Shown here piece by piece: positions 8,347 through 16,610 of a stretch of 64,000 nt of DNA. Position 1 is the stretch's first letter. Every line of letters begins with the position of its first letter. The translations under genes were made by a program, and so were the position numbers. The notes beneath the pieces were generated by a model, which ran no database searches, was not told the DNA's origin, and saw only the letters and a list, made by a program, of their open reading frames with translations. The stretch comes from Pseudomonadota bacterium (GTDB lineage Bacteria; Desulfobacterota; Binatia; Binatales; Binataceae), in assembly GCA_021323945.1 (NCBI GenBank), contig JAJPKA010000003.1, positions 62,001 to 126,000 on the forward strand, in the 5' to 3' direction.

Positions 8347-9756
8347 TCACGCATGATACGCGAAGCGACCACCATGCCGCTCTTTGTTAAGTTTCTGATG
8401 CAGGTGCAAGCCTTCGAAGATAAATTCACTGGCGGCGGCCATCAGCCCCGGACTCTCGAATGCGCCTAACCGGTTGACGGCCTCGCGCAGGCCAGGGACT
8501 TCGCGCAGTGCGTCTAGGTACTCAGTTGATGGCGCGCGGTCCGAGACTTCTACCCCCCAACCCTCTTCGAAATAAGCAATTACTCGCTTGAGATCGTCGA
8601 CTTTGAGATGGTGGTCGAAAATCTTAAGCACTGCCCGATTGACCAGGCGTTCGATCAAATCTTCCTCCTTCTTATCCTCGCCCACGTATTCCAGCTCGAG
8701 CTTGCCGGCGGTCGAGGCGTAGGCTGAATGCAGGTCGGAAATGCGTGGCACTATTTCGTTTTCACCGTTAATCACCGCTCGCTTTTCCGCATTCGAGATG
8801 ACCGATTCGAGATTATTAATCGTAACCCGGACCGAAACTCCCGAAGCCTGGTTGATCTCGTTGGAGGCACGCGCTTCGAACGTGATCTGCGCGATGATGT
8901 CTTTGAGGAACTGTGGCACCCTGAGCGCGAGGGAAGGATCCGCAGGATAGTTGCACTCCTGATCCATGATCGCAATTTCTTCTTCGATGCTGCGCGGGTA
9001 ATGAGTTCGGATTTGAACGTCAAAGCGGTCCTTAAGCGGGGTAATGATTCGACCGCGCGAGGTATAGTCTTCGGGATTAGCGCTGGCAAAAAATAAAATA
9101 TCGATGGGCAGGCGGATTTTGTAACCTTTGATCTGAACGTCTTTCTCTTCCATCAGGTTGAATAACCCGACCTGCACTTTCTCGGTCAAATCCGGCAGTT
9201 CGTTAATTGCGAAAATGCCTCGATTAACGCGCGGAATGAGTCCATAATGGATGGTTTCTTCATCGGCGAGGTATCGGCCCTCGGCAATTTTGATAGGATC
9301 GATTTCGCCGATCAGATCGGATACCGAGACATCGGGGGTGGCGAGCTTTTCTGCATACCGTCGCTCACGCCCGATCCATTCGATCGCAAGAGCGTCCCCC
9401 TTTTCAGCCGCCAGCGATCTACATCGACGGCAAATCGGGTTGAAAGGATCGTCATTGATCTCGCAGCCGGCAATCGCCGGAACAAATTCATCAAGCAAAG
9501 TGGCGAGCGAGCGGATGATCCGGGATTTCGCCTGGCCTCTTTCACCGAGAAAAATCATGTGGTGCCCGGCGAGAATTCCGTTTTCGATTTCAGGCAAAAC
9601 TGTCTCGTCGTAACCGATTATTCCCGTGATTACTTTCTCTCTCGCGCGCAGGCGCGCGAGCAAGTTGCGCCGCATTTCGAGCCGCACCGGCACAGTTTGA
9701 TACCCCGCGCGCCGCAGCTCTCCCAGCGTTTGCAGTTTGAGCAAATCCTGATTCAT
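8347..9756 (-). CDS. MoxR-type AAA+ ATPase (magnesium chelatase ChlI-like)
   Basis: A 469-residue AAA+ ATPase. The P-loop is GERGQAKS at residues 71-78, with Gln-Ala before the catalytic Lys instead of the usual Gly-x-Gly/Thr-Gly. Walker B lies in IFAINELPDL at 181-190, and sensor-1 Asn is in FFASANPED. Three cysteines at 98, 109 and 112 (CEI...ICRRC) sit in an insert after the P-loop helix and may bind zinc. Family members hydrolyse ATP as hexameric rings to remodel partners that carry a VWA domain, and such a partner is encoded just downstream. Length and order match two-gene MoxR-VWA operons. The client is unknown. Confidence 0.85.
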   Translation of the reverse strand: MNQDLLKLQTLGELRRAGYQTVPVRLEMRRNLLARLRAREKVITGIIGYDETVLPEIENGILAGHHMIFLGERGQAKSRIIRSLATLLDEFVPAIAGCEINDDPFNPICRRCRSLAAEKGDALAIEWIGRERRYAEKLATPDVSVSDLIGEIDPIKIAEGRYLADEETIHYGLIPRVNRGIFAINELPDLTEKVQVGLFNLMEEKDVQIKGYKIRLPIDILFFASANPEDYTSRGRIITPLKDRFDVQIRTHYPRSIEEEIAIMDQECNYPADPSLALRVPQFLKDIIAQITFEARASNEINQASGVSVRVTINNLESVISNAEKRAVINGENEIVPRISDLHSAYASTAGKLELEYVGEDKKEEDLIERLVNRAVLKIFDHHLKVDDLKRVIAYFEEGWGVEVSDRAPSTEYLDALREVPGLREAVNRLGAFESPGLMAAASEFIFEGLHLHQKLNKERHGGRFAYHA

Positions 9757-9781
9757 ATGAGATCCGAAACGATTCCTACCA

Positions 9782-10348
9782 TTAAGCAGAATTTAAAGCA
9801 GTCTCGATCGCTTTAAAGTGCGGCGCAAGCAGCCCATAAGTTTCCGCGAGATGCTGCGAGAGCACGCGGGTGGAGCCGATAACCGGCATGAAGTTAGTGT
9901 CACCCTCCCAGCGCGGCACTATATGCCAGTGCAGATGCTCGGCAAATCCGGCTCCGGCGACCTTGCCCAGGTTGGCGCCGACGTTAAACCCCGCCGGCTG
10001 CAGCACCGCTCGCAGACGCTCAATCGTACAAGCGATCAGCTCGGTCACGGTAGTGCGTTCCTCACGGCTCAGGAGCTCGGGCGAAGCCACGTGTCGACGC
10101 GGTGCGACCATCAGGTGGCCGTTGTTATACGGATAACGATTAAGCATCACGAGCGCCTGGGCGCCGGCGTACAGGATTAATCGCCGATTTAATTGTACCG
10201 CCTGCAGCCGCTTTATGCAGAAAATGCATTTCTGCGGCGCGGTTCGAGCTCGAGCGAGATAGGAAGAACGCCAGGGCGCCCACAGCCGTTGCTCGTGCCC
10301 CTGGAGCGATTCAAACTGACGATCCGCCCTCGCCTGTTGACGGCCCAT
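9782..10348 (-). CDS. HIT-family nucleotide hydrolase/phosphorylase
   Basis: A 188-residue histidine-triad protein. The triad EHLHWHIVP has H138, H140 and H142, and the central His forms the nucleotidyl intermediate. CIFC at 41-44 is the zinc pair seen in the Fhit/Ap4A phosphorylase-like branch, and RLWAPWRSSY at 21-30 is the typical N-terminal block of that branch. It likely cleaves diadenosine polyphosphates or AMP conjugates in the cytoplasm. The ATG at 10348 lies inside the upstream ihfB gene, giving a 38-base overlap in another frame. No later start precedes the conserved block, so the overlap appears real and implies coupled translation. Confidence 0.85.
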   Translation of the reverse strand: MGRQQARADRQFESLQGHEQRLWAPWRSSYLARARTAPQKCIFCIKRLQAVQLNRRLILYAGAQALVMLNRYPYNNGHLMVAPRRHVASPELLSREERTTVTELIACTIERLRAVLQPAGFNVGANLGKVAGAGFAEHLHWHIVPRWEGDTNFMPVIGSTRVLSQHLAETYGLLAPHFKAIETALNSA

Positions 10349-10619
10349 TCAGTTTGACTCGAAGTTCCTTGCCGGCGCGAAAAAAAGGTGTCCGTCGGGC
10401 AGCTACCTGAACCGTGGCGCCGGTCTTCGGATTACGCGCCAGGCGGGCGCGCCTTTGCTTGACGCCGAAGCTGCCAAACCCACGCAATTCGATGCGGCTG
10501 CCCGTCACGAGCTCCCGCGTCATTGCTTCGAACATCACGCTCACCAGACTTTCGGAATCTCGATACGAGATTCCGGGTTGTCGAAGCAATAGTTCCTGGA
10601 TGAGACCGCGCTTGGTCAT
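10311..10619 (-). CDS. ihfB: Integration host factor, beta-type subunit
   Basis: A 102-residue HU/IHF-fold DNA-bending protein. It shows MTK at the N-terminus, RIELRGFGSFG at about 42-52 and the DNA-arm signature RNPKTGATV near 63-71, followed by PFFRAGKELR. The RIE-RGFGSF form resembles IHF-beta more than HU. Its place directly after rpsA, with a 24-nt gap, is the order known from E. coli rpsA-ihfB. It would bend DNA at promoters and in nucleoid packaging. No alpha subunit is in the window, so a homodimer or a distant partner is possible. The last 38 bases are shared with the HIT gene. Confidence 0.85.
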   Translation of the reverse strand: MTKRGLIQELLLRQPGISYRDSESLVSVMFEAMTRELVTGSRIELRGFGSFGVKQRRARLARNPKTGATVQVAARRTPFFRAGKELRVKLNGPSTGEGGSSV

Positions 10620-10643
10620 CCTGCTAACGTTTGTGTACCTTGC

Positions 10644-12386
10644 TCAGCGATCACGACCACGCCCACTGCGTCCGCGACCGCCCTCTTCTCGGTCGAGCCG
10701 CAGCTCTTCGTTGAGGATGTCCTCGAGCGAAAACCTCGCGCTCTCCCGCTCACGTTTCAGATAGGCCTGCATCTCTTCGCGTTCTTCGTGCTGGCGCAAC
10801 GCCTTAATCGAAAGTCCGATCCGCCGTTCCCGCGTGTCGACCTGCACAATCATCGCGTCAACTTTATCGCCCACTTTGAAAAGCGACGATGGTTTGTCGA
10901 CTCGCTCGTTCGAGAGCTGAGAGATATGGATGAGCCCTTCGATACCCTCTTCGATTTCAACGAAGACACCAAAATCGGCCACCGAAGTCACGGTACCGCT
11001 AACCTTTGTGTTAATCGGATAGCGCTGTGCGACGGTCTCCCAGGGATCTGGCGTTGCCTGTTTGATGCCTAAGCTGACGCGTTCCTGTTCGACTTCGATA
11101 CCCAGCACTACCGCTTCAACCTCGTCACCTTTCTGGTAGAGCTCAGAGGGATGGCGCACTTTTTTGGTCCAGGACAGATCTGAGATATGCACCAGCCCGT
11201 CGATGCCGGGTTCAATCTCAACGAAAACGCCAAAATCGGTTAGCGACTTGACCTTTCCCTTGACGCGAGTACCGACCGGATGACGCTCTGCCAGTGCCTG
11301 CCAGGGATTGGGTTCCGTCTGTTTAAGGCCGAGTGAAATTCGTCGATTTGCCTCGTCGACCCCGAGCACCTGCACCTCGACGTTATCGCCGACGTTGACC
11401 ACCTTCGAAGGATGTACCGCGCGTTTGCTCCAGGACATTTCGGAGACATGGATCAGTCCTTCGACACCCTTCTCGAGTTCGACGAACGCCCCATAGTCAG
11501 TTACGCTCACCACCTTGCCGTGGAAACGGCCACCGACCGGGTAATTCTCCGCGGCCTTGGTCCATGGATCGGGCATGATTTGCTTCATGCCCAATGAGAC
11601 GCGCTCGCGCGCGGGATCGTACTTGAGCACGACCACCTTGACTTTGTCACCAACTTTGACGACCTCGGAAGGACGTTGAACGCGTCCCCAGGCCATGTCG
11701 GTAACATGCAACAGGCCGTCGATCCCGCCGAGATCGACGAACGCGCCGTAATCAGTAATGTTCTTGACGGTGCCCTCGAGGATAACTCCCTCCTCCAGGA
11801 CCTTCAGTGTCTGCTCCTTGAGCGAGGCTCGCTCGCGCTCGATCACGGCACGACGGGACACGACAACGTTGCCGCGGGCGCGGTTGAACTTCAGGATCAC
11901 AAAGCGGCCCCGCTGACCGACGTAGCGATCGAGGTTGCGGGCCGGGCGCAAATCCACATGCGACCCCGGCAGGAAAGCCGGCACCCCGATATCGACCTGC
12001 AGCCCCCCCTTGACCTTGCCAAGAATCACGCCCTCGACCGGAGTCTCATGCTGAAACGCGCGTTCAAGTTCGCGCCAGATCTTAAACTTCTCGGCCTTGG
12101 CGTGCGAAAGCATGACAGTGCCGTTTTCGGTCTCGGTGCCTTCGAAATAAACGTCCACCTCGTCGCCTTCTTTGACCGTGACTTTGCCTTCATGATCAAG
12201 GAATTCGGCGAGCGGCACCTGGCCTTCGCACTTATAATTGATGTCGATGATTACGTTATCGCGGGTGATCAGGAGAACTGTGCCGGACAGCACATCCCCC
12301 GGCCGGGGGGCGTGCAGGCTCTGTTCCATCAGCGATTCGAAATCATTCGTTCCTCCGTTCGTTCTTTCGGACAACTGTTTCTCCAT
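10644..12386 (-). CDS. rpsA: 30S ribosomal protein S1
   Basis: A 580-residue protein with six S1 RNA-binding repeats beginning roughly at residues 26, 115, 200, 285, 372 and 460. The last four are close copies (GxVxxxTDYGAFVEL...GLIHxSxxSW). Repeats 1 and 2 are divergent, as expected for the ribosome-binding half. The C-terminal tail is rich in Arg and Gly (GGRGRSGRGR) and may add RNA affinity. It brings structured mRNAs to the 30S subunit during initiation. It sits between cmk and ihfB, the conserved proteobacterial order, and is probably transcribed with them. The six-domain architecture matches full-length proteobacterial S1. Confidence 0.96.
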   Translation of the reverse strand: MEKQLSERTNGGTNDFESLMEQSLHAPRPGDVLSGTVLLITRDNVIIDINYKCEGQVPLAEFLDHEGKVTVKEGDEVDVYFEGTETENGTVMLSHAKAEKFKIWRELERAFQHETPVEGVILGKVKGGLQVDIGVPAFLPGSHVDLRPARNLDRYVGQRGRFVILKFNRARGNVVVSRRAVIERERASLKEQTLKVLEEGVILEGTVKNITDYGAFVDLGGIDGLLHVTDMAWGRVQRPSEVVKVGDKVKVVVLKYDPARERVSLGMKQIMPDPWTKAAENYPVGGRFHGKVVSVTDYGAFVELEKGVEGLIHVSEMSWSKRAVHPSKVVNVGDNVEVQVLGVDEANRRISLGLKQTEPNPWQALAERHPVGTRVKGKVKSLTDFGVFVEIEPGIDGLVHISDLSWTKKVRHPSELYQKGDEVEAVVLGIEVEQERVSLGIKQATPDPWETVAQRYPINTKVSGTVTSVADFGVFVEIEEGIEGLIHISQLSNERVDKPSSLFKVGDKVDAMIVQVDTRERRIGLSIKALRQHEEREEMQAYLKRERESARFSLEDILNEELRLDREEGGRGRSGRGRDR

Positions 12387-12490
12387 TTAGTGGGACCTTC
12401 TGCGGGCTTGGGCGCTATTGCATTTCCATACAAGGGTGCTAGCGGCGTTTCAAGCCCTCAAACTCATCGGCGCGGCTTGGATTGTGCACT

Positions 12491-13162
12491 TCATTGCGCT
12501 CCGCCCCGATGCTCGATGCGCGCCAGCATAGCGCTTACTACCTGCTCAATCTCGAGCTTACTCGAATCGATCACGATGGCGTCCTCAGCACGACGCAGAG
12601 GTGCCAGCTCTCGGCCTTCATCGCGTCCGTCGCGCTCGCGCAATTCGGATAGCACTTCAGCTCTCGTAGTGGAAACCCCACGAGCGGTCAGTTCAATGAA
12701 GCGCCGTTCGGCTCGCACTTCCAGATCGGCGGTCAGGAAGAACTTGAACTCAGCATCTGGAAAAATTGCCGTGCCGATATCTCGTCCTTCCATTACCACG
12801 CCACCTTCTTCGCCTGCCGCCCGCTGCAGCTGGTGCAAATGAGCCCGGACCTTGCGACGCGTCGAAAGCCGCGAAGCCAGGTCGCCGATCGCTGGTTGTG
12901 AGAGCTCGTCGGTTACATCTCTGCCGTTGAGCAAAACCCGCTCTGCTATAAAGCTAATCGTGATCGAATCAAGAAGTTCCTCGAGACGAGAGTCGGCCGC
13001 GCACTCGTCAATGTTATTGTAACGCGCCGCCACCGCTACTGCACGATACATTGCGCCCGTATTGAGATATCGAAAGCCCAGGGCTTCGGCCAGTTTCCGG
13101 GCCACCGTCGATTTGCCGGCTCCCACTGGACCATCAATCGCGATCACAGGTCGTGTTCGCAT
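12491..13162 (-). CDS. cmk: Cytidylate kinase
   Basis: A 223-residue CMP/dCMP kinase that makes CDP and dCDP from ATP. The P-loop GPVGAGKS covers residues 11-18. YLNTGAMYRA follows, then the NMP-binding insert, and MEGRDIGT in the middle with the conserved Arg-Asp. The late RDGRDEGRELAPL block is the lid region. Length is normal. It lies upstream of rpsA and downstream of tyrA on the same strand with short gaps. In many related genomes aroA separates tyrA and cmk; here only 32 bases do. Confidence 0.95.
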   Translation of the reverse strand: MRTRPVIAIDGPVGAGKSTVARKLAEALGFRYLNTGAMYRAVAVAARYNNIDECAADSRLEELLDSITISFIAERVLLNGRDVTDELSQPAIGDLASRLSTRRKVRAHLHQLQRAAGEEGGVVMEGRDIGTAIFPDAEFKFFLTADLEVRAERRFIELTARGVSTTRAEVLSELRERDGRDEGRELAPLRRAEDAIVIDSSKLEIEQVVSAMLARIEHRGGAQ

Positions 13163-13194
13163 CGTCTCCGGATTCCCGCCTGGTTAAGTCGACT

Positions 13195-14058
13195 TCATGC
13201 GATGCGCCTGCGCATTTGACGACCCCGCTCGAACAAGTCACTAAGAGCGTGGCTATCGCCAGCCGTCACTGCCCGCTCAAAGCGGGCGAACCAGTCACGA
13301 TAAAGGGCCAATGCCTGAACAAGTGCGTCGCGATTAGTCAGGCAAATGTCTCGCCACATCTCAGGTGAAGATGCGGCAATTCGAGTAGTATCGCGCAACC
13401 CGCCTGCGCCGAACCCAGCTGCCCAATAGCCACCGACCGATTCATCCGCCAGGGCGGTGGCCAGAGCGCTCGCTACGATCTGCGGCAGGTGGCTGGCACG
13501 CGCGAGGATCGCATCGTGTACCGCGGGTGCCATTCGTTCGACGCGTGCCCCGGTCGCCCGCCAGATGGTCTCAACTTTATTTAGGGCCTCCGGCTCGCTG
13601 CGTTTCGACGGCGTAACGATCACCCAACGATTTTCAAACAGCCGCTCCTCTGCAGCAGCGGCTCCGGCAAGCTCCCTACCGGCCACCGGATGCACTCCGA
13701 CAAAGCTCATGGCCGGGCCCAGCAAGGGTTCAAGCTGGTCCACAACCCAGGCTTTAACGCTACCCACATCAGTCACCACCGCGTTGGGCGGCAAGTAGGT
13801 CACCATCGCTTTCAGCGTAGCCGGAAAATTCATCACGGGTGTGGCGAGCATCACCAGATCAGCATCCCGTGCCGCCTCGACTGGGTCGAGCGTGCCGATA
13901 TCGATGATCCCCCGCCTAAGAGCTATATCGAGATTGGCCTGGGTGCGCCCAAACCCAACGATGCGCTCGACAAGGCCGCGGCGCCGCACGTCAAGTGCCA
14001 GAGAGCCGCCAATCAGGCCCACGCCGCAAATCGTCAACTGACGAAAAAGGACAGACAT
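13195..14058 (-). CDS. tyrA: Prephenate dehydrogenase
   Basis: A 287-residue NAD(P)-dependent enzyme that converts prephenate to 4-hydroxyphenylpyruvate, or arogenate to tyrosine. The dinucleotide fingerprint GVGLIGGSLA begins at residue 12. The substrate block GVHPVAGRE carries the conserved catalytic His, and HD and SHLPQ follow in the helical dimerisation domain. There is no ACT or chorismate mutase domain; the mutase is on pheA nearby. It lies after hisC in the aromatic block, so the three genes together cover the last steps to phenylalanine and tyrosine. Arogenate versus prephenate preference cannot be decided by eye. Confidence 0.93.
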   Translation of the reverse strand: MSVLFRQLTICGVGLIGGSLALDVRRRGLVERIVGFGRTQANLDIALRRGIIDIGTLDPVEAARDADLVMLATPVMNFPATLKAMVTYLPPNAVVTDVGSVKAWVVDQLEPLLGPAMSFVGVHPVAGRELAGAAAAEERLFENRWVIVTPSKRSEPEALNKVETIWRATGARVERMAPAVHDAILARASHLPQIVASALATALADESVGGYWAAGFGAGGLRDTTRIAASSPEMWRDICLTNRDALVQALALYRDWFARFERAVTAGDSHALSDLFERGRQMRRRIA

Positions 14059-14230
14059 TGGATGCTCAGGCGACCTCGGGGCCGACTTTCCCGCGAACAG
14101 GCGAATGCGTCTCCTTTGCTTTACTGCAGAGTTTGCCTCGATGGAAGCGGGGTTTTTGTCGCAACTTTCCGGATGCGCAACGCTTTTTTGCCCTGGCCAG
14201 TTTGCTCCCGTGCCTATGCCAACGATAACA

Positions 14231-15334
14231 TCAAGCTTTACTCAGCACCCGCTCAAGAGCTGAGATCAGGCGTCGATTTTCATCCTCCAGACCAACGCTT
14301 ATTCGAACATGGCGCGGAAAACCGTAGCCGTTCATCGGGCGCACGATGACCCCCTGCCGAAGCAGATCCTGGAAGACCTTCGAACCGTCCCCTACATCGA
14401 CCAGGATGAAATTGGCGTTCGTCGGCACAAAGGAGATACCGAGACGGCGGAATTCACCCTCCAGGTAATGAATGCCGGCGGCATTAACTTCCAGTGTTCG
14501 GCGCACATGCTTCTCATCGTCCAGTCCCGCCAGGGCAGCCGCCTGGGCAAGGGACGTCACGTTGAACGGCTGCCGCACTTTGTGCAGCAGCGTCACGATA
14601 TCGGGACGCGTAACCGCATAGCCAACGCGCAAACCTGCAAGACCGAAAATCTTAGAAAATGTCCTGAGTGTAACTATCATTCGGTCATCTTGATGATATC
14701 TGAGAGAGTCTGGATAATCTGGATCGCGAACGAATTCAAAGTACGCTTCGTCAGCGACGATAATGACCCAGTCTGGAACTCGGGCCAGAAAGTTCTCCCA
14801 TTCCTGCTTTCGGTAGATGGTGCCTGTAGGGTTGTTGGGATTATCCAGGAACACCAGGCGCGTGTTACCGTCAATCGCCGCGGCGATTGCCTCGAGATCG
14901 AACCGGTAGTCAGCTCTCATCGGGACCGTGCGCGATTCGCCTCCTGCTGCAGCGGTGGCAAGCGCATAGATAGCAAAGGCGTGCTCAGAGAAGACCGCAT
15001 TGAGTCCCGGCCGCAGGAATAGAAAGGCCAACAGGTTGATCACCTCGACGGACCCGGAGGCCACGAAGATCCGCTCGGCTTCAAGCCGATGACGGGCCGC
15101 GATTTTGCGGCTCAAAGCCCAGCAACCGCCGTCCGGGTAGCGGTTCACCTCACTGAGCGCCGCGCGTACTGCTTCAAGGGCTACGGGCGAGGGGCCCAGC
15201 GGATTTTCATTCGACGCCAGCTTAACAACCTGGCTGACGCCTTCCTCCCGCTCCAATTCTTCAATCGGTTTGCCCGGCTCGTATGGATGAAGAGCGGCAA
15301 CCGGTGGCAGAACCAAATCTTCGGCTTTGATCAA
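14231..15334 (-). CDS. hisC: Histidinol-phosphate / aromatic aminotransferase
   Basis: A 367-residue fold-type I PLP aminotransferase. Visible motifs are NENPLGPSP at 42-50, DNPNNPTGT at 164-172, DEAYFEF at 195-201, and TFSKIFGLAGLRVGY with the Schiff-base K228 and the phosphate-binding Arg. HisC enzymes convert imidazole-acetol phosphate, but copies lying between pheA and tyrA commonly transaminate phenylpyruvate and 4-hydroxyphenylpyruvate. That is the likelier job here because no other his gene is present. The start is a TTG at 15334 without a clear Shine-Dalgarno; no in-frame ATG lies close upstream. A 172-nt gap separates it from tyrA. Confidence 0.9.
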   Translation of the reverse strand: MIKAEDLVLPPVAALHPYEPGKPIEELEREEGVSQVVKLASNENPLGPSPVALEAVRAALSEVNRYPDGGCWALSRKIAARHRLEAERIFVASGSVEVINLLAFLFLRPGLNAVFSEHAFAIYALATAAAGGESRTVPMRADYRFDLEAIAAAIDGNTRLVFLDNPNNPTGTIYRKQEWENFLARVPDWVIIVADEAYFEFVRDPDYPDSLRYHQDDRMIVTLRTFSKIFGLAGLRVGYAVTRPDIVTLLHKVRQPFNVTSLAQAAALAGLDDEKHVRRTLEVNAAGIHYLEGEFRRLGISFVPTNANFILVDVGDGSKVFQDLLRQGVIVRPMNGYGFPRHVRISVGLEDENRRLISALERVLSKA

Positions 15335-15395
15335 GATTAAATGTCGCGCCGAGTCCGTTCCCCAACGCCTGCCGCTAGTAAAAACGGACTCGAGC

Positions 15396-16535
15396 CTATC
15401 TCCCTTCCGGATAAGATCCTAGCACTTTCAGAAACAGCGCCTGTTGTTCGAGCGCCTCCAACGCCCTCTTAACCCGTTCGTCCTCAGTCGAGCCTTGGAG
15501 ATCGACAAAAAAGGTATAAGCCCAGGGCCGTTCACGCTGGGGACGCGACTGGATCATCGTCAGGTTGATCTTCTCTTGAGCAAAAACCCCCAAGGCGGCG
15601 TGAAGCGCCCCAGCTCGTTCTGGCACGGCAAAAACCAGGCTCGTCTTCTCGCCTGTCGAACTTGCCCCCTGCCCCGCTTCCATCCGCCCATCCCGAGTGG
15701 CGACTCCTCGGTTGCCCAGCACCAGGAAGCGCGTCGTATTCTGGGCCACGTCCTGGATATTCGTTTCGATTACCACGAGTCCATACGCCTCGGCTGCCGA
15801 GACTGAACAGATCGCCGCCACCTCCTCATCCGCGGCGGCCTGCTGAGCCGCGAATGCGTTCGACGCCACGGCCTCGAGCGCGCAATGAGGATACCGTGTT
15901 GCGAGATAATTACGACATTGGCCTAGTGACTGCTGATGTGACAGGATCCGTCGAATCCGGGTCGGGTCACCAGCGCGCGACATGATAGCGTGTCGGATCG
16001 GCATCAGGATTTCTGCCACGATCGAGCACGGGGTATCGATCAGTAAATCAAGCGTGAGGCCGACGGAGCCTTCGGAAGTGTTCTCTACCGGGACCACGCC
16101 CAAATCGGCTCGGCCGTTTTCGACCGCCTGAAACACCGCCGCAATCGACGGCTGAGGTTCGAAACCAGCGCTGGTACCGAAATGCGCACGTGCCGCCTCG
16201 TGGCTGTAGGTATGCGCCGGTCCGAGATACGCGACACGCAGCGGCTGCTCTGCCGCCGTACAGGCCGAGATGATCTCTACAAAGATTCGCCGAAGTTGAT
16301 CGTCTGTGAGCGGTCCACGATTGTGCGCAAGCACGGTCTCGAAGACTTGCCGTTCGCGTGACGGCTGAACGATGGGCTGACCGGCTCTCTGCTTGAGGTG
16401 ACCAATCGCCTGCGCCAACCGCGCTCGTTCGGAGAGGAGATCGACTAGTTGCAAATTGATCCGGTCGATCTTTTTTCGCAAATCGTCCAGCGTTTCGCCG
16501 GCCGGTCTTTGACGTTCTGAGGAAGCGTTACTCAT
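15396..16535 (-). CDS. pheA: Bifunctional chorismate mutase / prephenate dehydratase
   Basis: A 379-residue P-protein that turns chorismate into prephenate and then phenylpyruvate. The chorismate mutase AroQ domain lies at about 15-95 (LRKKIDRINLQLVDLLSERA). The dehydratase domain starts at VAYLGPAHTYSHEAA and contains the TTRFLVLG catalytic segment. An ACT domain closes the protein, with PERAGALHAAL and a QSRP motif in place of ESRP, and should bind phenylalanine for feedback control. The ATG at 16535 is preferred; an in-frame TTG at 16580 would add 15 residues. It is followed by hisC and tyrA in a phenylalanine/tyrosine operon. Confidence 0.95.
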   Translation of the reverse strand: MSNASSERQRPAGETLDDLRKKIDRINLQLVDLLSERARLAQAIGHLKQRAGQPIVQPSRERQVFETVLAHNRGPLTDDQLRRIFVEIISACTAAEQPLRVAYLGPAHTYSHEAARAHFGTSAGFEPQPSIAAVFQAVENGRADLGVVPVENTSEGSVGLTLDLLIDTPCSIVAEILMPIRHAIMSRAGDPTRIRRILSHQQSLGQCRNYLATRYPHCALEAVASNAFAAQQAAADEEVAAICSVSAAEAYGLVVIETNIQDVAQNTTRFLVLGNRGVATRDGRMEAGQGASSTGEKTSLVFAVPERAGALHAALGVFAQEKINLTMIQSRPQRERPWAYTFFVDLQGSTEDERVKRALEALEQQALFLKVLGSYPEGR

Positions 16536-16610
16536 CGGCCGTGAAATCGGTAGCCGATCCTGCGGAGTATTGCAATGCAACTCTCATGAAAAGCGCGTCG
16601 CCGCGCGACC

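Noticed and set aside
11676-12842. 388-codon open frame on the plus strand
   Set aside because: It lies antisense to rpsA and cmk, both certain genes. It has no ribosome-binding site and no recognisable domain. Codon bias of the real genes keeps the opposite frame open.
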